Virus record (IMG/VR): IMGVR_UViG_3300030419_004518 | Coordinates: 14,084 to 58,635 of that record | Direction: 5' to 3' (one strand) | Source: a virus | DNA: 44,552 bases | Shown here: piece after piece, positions 39,497-44,552 of the stretch | Layout of the letters: the number at the start of each line of letters is the position of its first letter | How positions within the stretch are numbered: the first letter of the stretch is position 1 | Position numbers and translations under genes: made by a program | Notes under the pieces: generated by a model | The model's database searches: none | What the model was told of the DNA's origin: nothing | Seen by the model: only the letters and a program-made list of their open reading frames with translations

Positions 39497-42400
39497 GTGG
39501 GATACCCAACTCAACAACAAAAGGTAGATTATCTGTTTAAGAAACTTGGTTTTACCAAGGCAAAAACAGGTGTTGCAGAAGATCAAACTAGTGGATTTAG
39601 TGGAGATACTAAAAAGGCTCCACCGAATGAAGCGATTTCATCTCCACTAATTGTTCCTGCTACTAGTGTTTGGGCAGATACTTCATATATACCAGCAACT
39701 CCACCTAATTCTAGTGATGGATATGTAGGAGTATATAAAACAACAAGTGCTTTCCAAATGACTGTAGATACTACAGTCTCAAATAATAGATCTTTTATTG
39801 CAAGAGATACATGGGGTAATCCTGCGTCAGCAATTAAGGGAGATTGGATAGATACTCAATTTGGTGCAGATTATTTAATTAAAGTTTATAAAGGTGATCC
39901 TTCAACTGGTGCTGCAACTAAAATTTTATCTGCAGCAGGTACTAGTGGTAAGGATGATGTATGGTTCTTTGATTATTCTTCAGGTATTCTTAACTTTAAT
40001 GGTGAAGATATTGACGGACAACTATCAGGAATAACAACAAGTAACATTTATATTGTAGGTTATCGTTATCTTGGTACTAAAGGTATTCAACCACCTGCTG
40101 GTATTGGTACATTTAATAATCTTTATGTTTCTGGTGTATCTACATTTGTTGGTAATGCATATGCAAATAGTGATGTACAAGTCGGAGGAACTTTATCAGT
40201 AACTGGTATTTCTACATTCTCTTCTAACATAGATGCTAATGGTGATTTAGATGTAGATGGTAGAGCAGAATTAGATAATGTAAACATAGCAGAAACATTA
40301 AATGTTGTAGGTGTATCGACATTTGCTGCTGACATTGATGCTAACGCTGATGTTGATATTGCAGCTAACTTAGCAGTAGCTGGTGTTTCCACATTCACTG
40401 GTAATATAGATGCTAATGGGGATCTAGATGTAGATGGACGTTCTGAGTTAGACAATGTTAATATTGCTGAGACATTAAATGTTGTTGGTATTTCTACATT
40501 TAATGATGATGTAAATCTACAGGGTGCAAATGCTGGTGTTACATCTGCTTATTGGGATAAATCTGCCAATGAATTTAAATTTATTGATAATGCTAAATTA
40601 AGTTTCGGTACTGACCAGGATTTAGAACTATATCATTCAAGTGGAAATAGTTATGTAAAAAATACCACAGCTGGTTCTTTATTAATTCAGGGAGATACCA
40701 TTGATTTAAGACCTGGTTCTGGTGATACTGGTGAGGTAATGTTACGTGCAGTAAGAAATGCACAGGTTGAACTTAGACATGATAATTCTGCTCGATTTAC
40801 TACTACTGGATACGGAGTTTCGGTTTACGGTGGACAAGCAGGTATAGGAACTCTTGGTGCTCCTGCTATATTCCATATAGATCCAGGAACTGTAGGAGAT
40901 GATACAGGAACAGTTATTATTAAAGGTAATCTTCAAGTAGATGGAACCCAAACTACTGTAAATTCGTCCACAATGGATGTGGCCGATAAAAATGTAGGAA
41001 TAGCAAGTGGAGCAGCAAATGATGCTGCAGCAGACGGTGCAGGTATTACCGTTTATTCAGGTGAAGGCAATAAAACTTGGAATTGGGTAGATGCAACAGA
41101 TGCATGGACATCATCTGAACATATTCAGGTTGCTTCTGGTAAGCAATTAGGTTTTGCGGATGATACGAATACTTATATTGATAGACCTGCTGTTGATAGA
41201 ATAAGATTTACTACAGGTGGTTCAGAAAGATTAATAGTAACCAATGATGGTATAAATGTAACTGGTATTTCTACATTCTCTTCTAACATAGATGCTAATG
41301 GTGACTTAGATGTAGATGGTCGGGCAGAGTTAGACAATGTTAATATTGCTGAGACATTAAATGTTGTAGGTGTTTCTACATTTAATGGTAATGTTGGTTT
41401 TGCCACAGATATTACTTGGGGTAGTTCTACTTATACATCAAATACCCCATTAACTTTCGAGCAAAAGAATCAAGTTGGAGTATCAACTTTCCTATTCAAA
41501 AGTGGAGGTAGTAATCAACCAGAAATTACATTTCAGAATATTCATAATGGTAACTGGGGTACTACATTTAATACTGGAACTCAACATCTTAAGTTTATAT
41601 GGGAAGCTCCAAATGAAGCAGGAATATCTACGGTTGATAATGGATATCTAGCCAATAGAAAGATTGCAGCACTGCAAGAAATTGCAACTGATACTAGTGG
41701 AGGAAATCCAAAATTTCAATTCAGGGTGAATGATGGTACTAGTACATTAGTTAGAGTTTGGACTGCAGAACATGATACACAGATTTGGAGAGTTGATGAT
41801 ACTAACAAACTTAAATTAACATCTGATGAATTAAAGGTAAGTACTGGTTTAATTGTTACTGGAATCTCTACATTTAATGATACTTTAGAAATTAGTTCTA
41901 ATTATCCTACAATTAAGTTAAATGATACAAATAGTGAAAATGATTATCAGATAAGAAATGCTAATGGAACATTTTCTATCTATGATGAAGATGCTAGTGC
42001 TAACAGATTTAGAGTATTTTCTGATGGAAGAGTTTTGGTTGCCAATCAATTAGAAGTTGGTGCAGGTCTTACAGTTACAGGCATTTCTACCTTTAGTTCT
42101 ACTGTTGTATCACAAAAAAGTGTACAAATAGAAGAAAATCTTAATGTTACTGGTATTACTACATTCAATGGTGCGATAACATTACCTCCAGGAACTGGTG
42201 GTAATTTTGGTAATATTAATATTGCTGTTACTGGTAATAATGAAATTGATACTGATTCTGGTACTGGAAATCTAATTCTTGATTCTGCTGGTGGTACGAT
42301 TAATGTTGATGATGGACTAACTGTTGCTGGTGTCTCTACCTTTACTGGTGCTTCTTTATTCAGTAATGGTGCAACTTTCCAAGGAGCTATAATTGGTAGT

Positions 42401-43531
42401 CCTGGTATAGATCTTCGATTGGGTGGTAATATTAACTCCAATTCTGGAATTACCACTCTTGGTGTTACAACAGCAACTAATTTAACATTACAACAATTAA
42501 ATGTATCTGGTGTATCTACATTTTCTGGTAATGTACTAGTTGATGCTGATATTACTACTAATAATTTAAATGTTAGGGATAATGGAACTGGTAATCCAAC
42601 AGTACTCATCGCAACAGATGATCAAAATCCTTCTGCCTTACGTATTAAAAATGATACCTATCATTCTAATACTTCAACTGGACTTAGTATTAAACAAGAC
42701 AATAGTGGAACATTTAATATTACTGGTAAAGGAAATAGTGAATTTGTTCCTCTTAGAATAAGAAGTCAAGATGGTAGTTCAACTAAAGAATTATTGCAAT
42801 GGGATGCTGCTGGTAATGCAACATTTGGTTATGACTTAAGTGTTGCAGGTGTCTCAACATTCACTGGAGCAATTGATGCTAATGGTGATTTAGATGTTGA
42901 TGGTCGCTCAGAATTAGATAATGTCAATATTGCTGAGACATTAAATGTTGCTGGTATTACCACATTCAATGTTGATACTGGTTTCATTGGTGGTGGTGCT
43001 GGTATTACTTCTGCTTATTGGGATCAGTCTGCTGCTTCATTTAAATTCCTTGATAATGTAAAAGCACAATTTGGAGATTCGCAAGATCTTTCCATATGGC
43101 ATAATGGGGTTAATTCATTTATAGAAGATTCTGGAACAGGTGCGTTATATATTGACACCAATCACTTGTATTTTAGAAAATATAATACAGGTGATGTTCT
43201 GGCTATGTTCCAGTCAGATGCTTCAGTTCAATTATTTCATTCTGGAACAAAACGTCTTGAAACCACTGGAACTGGTGTTGAAATAAGTGATGATCTTAAT
43301 GTTGCTGGTGTATCAACATTCGTTGGTGAAACAAACATTGGTACTGGTGGAACAGTCTTTACTGCACTGGTTGGTGCTGCTGCATCTGTTGGTATTGGAT
43401 CCGCAACTCCTGACTATATGTTGGATGTTGCTGGTGCAATAAATAGTGAAACAGACGTTAAAGTACAAGGTGTCAGTATTTCAGATACAGCTCTCAATGA
43501 TGCCGTCGCAATGGCAATCGCTCTAGGTTAA
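39497..43531 (+). CDS. Long repetitive tail fibre (1344 aa)
   Basis: It starts with GTG at 39497, supported by GAGGAGAGGAA at 39480-39490, about 8 nt upstream. The N-terminus (YPTQQQKVDYLFKKLGFTKA, GDWIDTQFGADYLIKVYKG, WFFDYSSGILNFNGEDIDG, IYIVGYRYLGTKGI) is the standard cyanophage fibre attachment domain. From about 208 the shaft is built of 'GVSTF/GISTF' units of 10-20 residues. A larger module (IDANGDLDVDGR, AELDNVNIAETLNVVGVSTF) occurs four times, at about 234, 297, 588 and 1118. Two SAYWD...FKFLDN...FG..QDL..(Y/W)H segments (about 352 and 1172) resemble fibre knob or carbohydrate-binding units. It ends VKVQGVSISDTALNDAVAMA-type, as is usual for this fibre class. It probably forms a trimeric long fibre. 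Confidence 0.9.
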   Translation: MGYPTQQQKVDYLFKKLGFTKAKTGVAEDQTSGFSGDTKKAPPNEAISSPLIVPATSVWADTSYIPATPPNSSDGYVGVYKTTSAFQMTVDTTVSNNRSFIARDTWGNPASAIKGDWIDTQFGADYLIKVYKGDPSTGAATKILSAAGTSGKDDVWFFDYSSGILNFNGEDIDGQLSGITTSNIYIVGYRYLGTKGIQPPAGIGTFNNLYVSGVSTFVGNAYANSDVQVGGTLSVTGISTFSSNIDANGDLDVDGRAELDNVNIAETLNVVGVSTFAADIDANADVDIAANLAVAGVSTFTGNIDANGDLDVDGRSELDNVNIAETLNVVGISTFNDDVNLQGANAGVTSAYWDKSANEFKFIDNAKLSFGTDQDLELYHSSGNSYVKNTTAGSLLIQGDTIDLRPGSGDTGEVMLRAVRNAQVELRHDNSARFTTTGYGVSVYGGQAGIGTLGAPAIFHIDPGTVGDDTGTVIIKGNLQVDGTQTTVNSSTMDVADKNVGIASGAANDAAADGAGITVYSGEGNKTWNWVDATDAWTSSEHIQVASGKQLGFADDTNTYIDRPAVDRIRFTTGGSERLIVTNDGINVTGISTFSSNIDANGDLDVDGRAELDNVNIAETLNVVGVSTFNGNVGFATDITWGSSTYTSNTPLTFEQKNQVGVSTFLFKSGGSNQPEITFQNIHNGNWGTTFNTGTQHLKFIWEAPNEAGISTVDNGYLANRKIAALQEIATDTSGGNPKFQFRVNDGTSTLVRVWTAEHDTQIWRVDDTNKLKLTSDELKVSTGLIVTGISTFNDTLEISSNYPTIKLNDTNSENDYQIRNANGTFSIYDEDASANRFRVFSDGRVLVANQLEVGAGLTVTGISTFSSTVVSQKSVQIEENLNVTGITTFNGAITLPPGTGGNFGNINIAVTGNNEIDTDSGTGNLILDSAGGTINVDDGLTVAGVSTFTGASLFSNGATFQGAIIGSPGIDLRLGGNINSNSGITTLGVTTATNLTLQQLNVSGVSTFSGNVLVDADITTNNLNVRDNGTGNPTVLIATDDQNPSALRIKNDTYHSNTSTGLSIKQDNSGTFNITGKGNSEFVPLRIRSQDGSSTKELLQWDAAGNATFGYDLSVAGVSTFTGAIDANGDLDVDGRSELDNVNIAETLNVAGITTFNVDTGFIGGGAGITSAYWDQSAASFKFLDNVKAQFGDSQDLSIWHNGVNSFIEDSGTGALYIDTNHLYFRKYNTGDVLAMFQSDASVQLFHSGTKRLETTGTGVEISDDLNVAGVSTFVGETNIGTGGTVFTALVGAAASVGIGSATPDYMLDVAGAINSETDVKVQGVSISDTALNDAVAMAIALG
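40199..41304 (+). repeat. Near-identical shaft modules in the long fibre
   Basis: 47 nt at 40199-40245 are identical to 41258-41304 (encoding TGISTFSSNIDANGD). Another 41 nt at 40445-40485 are identical to 41327-41367. A fourth, more diverged module lies at 42848-42965. Such direct repeats allow recombination that shortens or lengthens the shaft. Confidence 0.9.
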
Positions 43532-43537
43532 TTACAA

Positions 43538-43864
43538 ATGGCAAATACTTTTAAATTAAAAACTAAAGCGAACGTAGGTACTGCTACATCAGATGTATAT
43601 GCTGTACCTACTTCGACAACAACAGTAGTTATCGGTATTACTGTTGCGAATACTACTGGAAGTGGTGTTAATGTTGGGTTAGGTATAACCAGAGCATCAA
43701 CAGATGATATTAATTTGATGAAAAATGTTCCGATACCTCAAGGATCATCATTAGAATTCATGCAAGGAAATAAAGTAGTATTAGAAGCAACAGATACTAT
43801 TACTGCGGTTAGTGATGTAAACAACAGTGTTGATGTAGCGTTAACTATAATGGAAATTACCTAA
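43538..43864 (+). CDS. Small beta-rich fibre-associated protein (108 aa)
   Basis: The product is Thr/Val/Gly-rich beta sequence: ANTFKLKTKANVGTATSDVY, TVVIGITVANTTGSGVNVGL, VPIPQGSSLEFMQGNKVVLE, VDVALTIMEIT. This pattern fits a single beta-sandwich. I know similar small proteins placed between fibre genes of marine T4-like phages, without assigned function. It starts 6 nt after the long fibre gene and ends 1 nt before the next fibre gene, so it is clearly in the fibre operon. A connector or cap between fibre parts is plausible (inference). Confidence 0.8.
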   Translation: MANTFKLKTKANVGTATSDVYAVPTSTTTVVIGITVANTTGSGVNVGLGITRASTDDINLMKNVPIPQGSSLEFMQGNKVVLEATDTITAVSDVNNSVDVALTIMEIT

Positions 43865-43865
43865 T

Positions 43866-44552
43866 ATGGCACTCACAAAAGTTACTGGACCATTAGTTAG
43901 TGGAAGCACTAACAATTTAGGAGATTATACTATTAATAATATTACTGGTGTTGCTGCAACATTTAGTGGCAATTTATCAGTTGGTGGTACGATAACTTAT
44001 CAAGATGTTACAAGTATAGATTCAGTTGGTATAATTACAGCACAAGCAGGTATTCATTTAGGTATTGGGGCAACAACAGGAAAAATAGATGTTGCAACAG
44101 GTATATCTACATTTACTAAGGTTGGTATAGGAACTGATAATCCAAATGTTATTGTAGAAGTTCTTAATGATTCTCCTGGATTAAGATTATCGGATAATGA
44201 TAGTTCAGCTGGTGCAAACTCATATACTCAATTAACAAATATAAACGGAAATACTTATGTTTATACTAGAGCAAATAGTAGTAATGGTAGTTACTTAATA
44301 GGTGGTCAAGGTGGAGGAACATTCGATGAATTTGCTCGCATCACATCAACAGGTAAGGTAGGTATCGGAACTGGTAATCCAGATCACAATCTACACGTTT
44401 ATCAAAATGCTGGTGATGCTGTAGTTACAATAGAATCCCAAGGTAATAATAATCATTCCGCACTTGAATTTTTCCGCACATCATCTGCTGGAGATAGTAA
44501 GGGTGCAGGATCAATTTATGTAACTGGTGATACGAGCAGCTCTGTAGCAAAA
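43866..44552 (+). CDS. Tail fibre, N-terminal part (runs off the window)
   Basis: The ATG at 43866 lies 1 nt after the previous stop, and the frame stays open for 229 codons to the window end. The N-terminus MALTKVTGPLVSGSTNNLGD is followed by the shaft pattern VGGTITYQDVTSIDSVGIIT, AQAGIHLGIG, ATGISTFTKVGIGTDNP and GKVGIGTGNPDHNLHVYQNA. The YxDVTxIDSVGIITA block is very frequent in marine cyanophage fibres. The GIGT.NP...L.V units are typical of trimeric fibre shafts ending in a chaperone domain, which would lie outside this window. Cell-surface binding is the likely role. Confidence 0.87.
   Translation, partial: MALTKVTGPLVSGSTNNLGDYTINNITGVAATFSGNLSVGGTITYQDVTSIDSVGIITAQAGIHLGIGATTGKIDVATGISTFTKVGIGTDNPNVIVEVLNDSPGLRLSDNDSSAGANSYTQLTNINGNTYVYTRANSSNGSYLIGGQGGGTFDEFARITSTGKVGIGTGNPDHNLHVYQNAGDAVVTIESQGNNNHSALEFFRTSSAGDSKGAGSIYVTGDTSSSVAK

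Noticed and set aside
42046-42609. 187-codon open frame on the minus strand within the long fibre gene
   Set aside because: It is antisense to GISTF-type repeats; the Pro/Val/Ser-rich product is an artefact of the repeated codons, and no ribosome site or promoter is seen. The same applies to the shorter antisense frames at 40123-40455 and 41173-41406.
40199-42965. Direct repeats as a CRISPR array
   Set aside because: They are in-frame protein repeats in one long open gene with irregular spacing and no spacers.

Overview
This window is a piece of the virion-structure region of a T4-like marine myovirus. The sequence is strongly AT-rich and densely coding. It holds the tail end of gp32 and recognisable T4-type tail and head genes: gp53, gp48, gp4, gp54, gp26, a gp27-like hub and a gp5-like hub. 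These are followed by very large baseplate proteins and by tail fibres of the style typical of marine cyanophages, with 'GISTF' repeats and a 'GDWIDTQFG' fibre N-terminus. This fits cyanophages (Kyanoviridae) or closely related pelagic myoviruses. No photosynthesis or other host-derived metabolic gene is present, so the host cannot be fixed from this window. No tRNA, CRISPR array or insertion sequence was seen, and no gene-free stretch exceeds 300 bases.

Layout. (1) Positions 1-381: 3' end of gp32, then two tandem 20-nt dyads and a bidirectional terminator. (2) Positions 461-4489, minus strand: a tightly coupled operon gp4 > unknown 182-aa protein > gp48 > gp53, every junction being a TAATG stop/start overlap. 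(3) Positions 4526-15211, plus strand: gp54, gp26, a 58-aa ORF probably expressed by -1 frameshifting from gp26, two candidate tape-measure or hub-associated proteins, gp27-like hub, a small acidic/His-rich protein, gp5-like hub, a beta-helical spike protein, a spike-tip or fibre-like protein and a coiled-coil-flanked protein. (4) Positions 15208-15832: a near-consensus sigma70 promoter followed by two small non-structural-looking genes. (5) Positions 15874-31182: three giant baseplate/tail proteins, two of them paralogous. (6) Positions 31205-37504: an adhesin cassette with a leucine-rich-repeat protein, a small adhesin and a divergently oriented PA14-like adhesin, all with related short N-termini, plus a coiled-coil helper. 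(7) Positions 37579-44552: tail fibres and an accessory beta-protein; the last fibre runs off the window.

The genes would work together as follows. gp26 and its frameshift product would assist hub/tail assembly. gp27, gp5 and the spike proteins form the central hub, gp48 and gp54 start the tube, gp53 and the giant proteins form the wedge and periphery, and the LRR, PA14 and fibre proteins contact the host surface. Late promoters resembling T4 TATAAATA occur before several transcription units.

The strongest unexplained signal is a textbook -1 frameshift cassette at the end of gp26: slippery T TTT TTC, a 5-nt spacer and an 11-bp stem-loop that also hides the downstream ATG. Next in interest are the LRR tail protein, the sigma70 promoter inside the late region, and the tandem dyads behind gp32.
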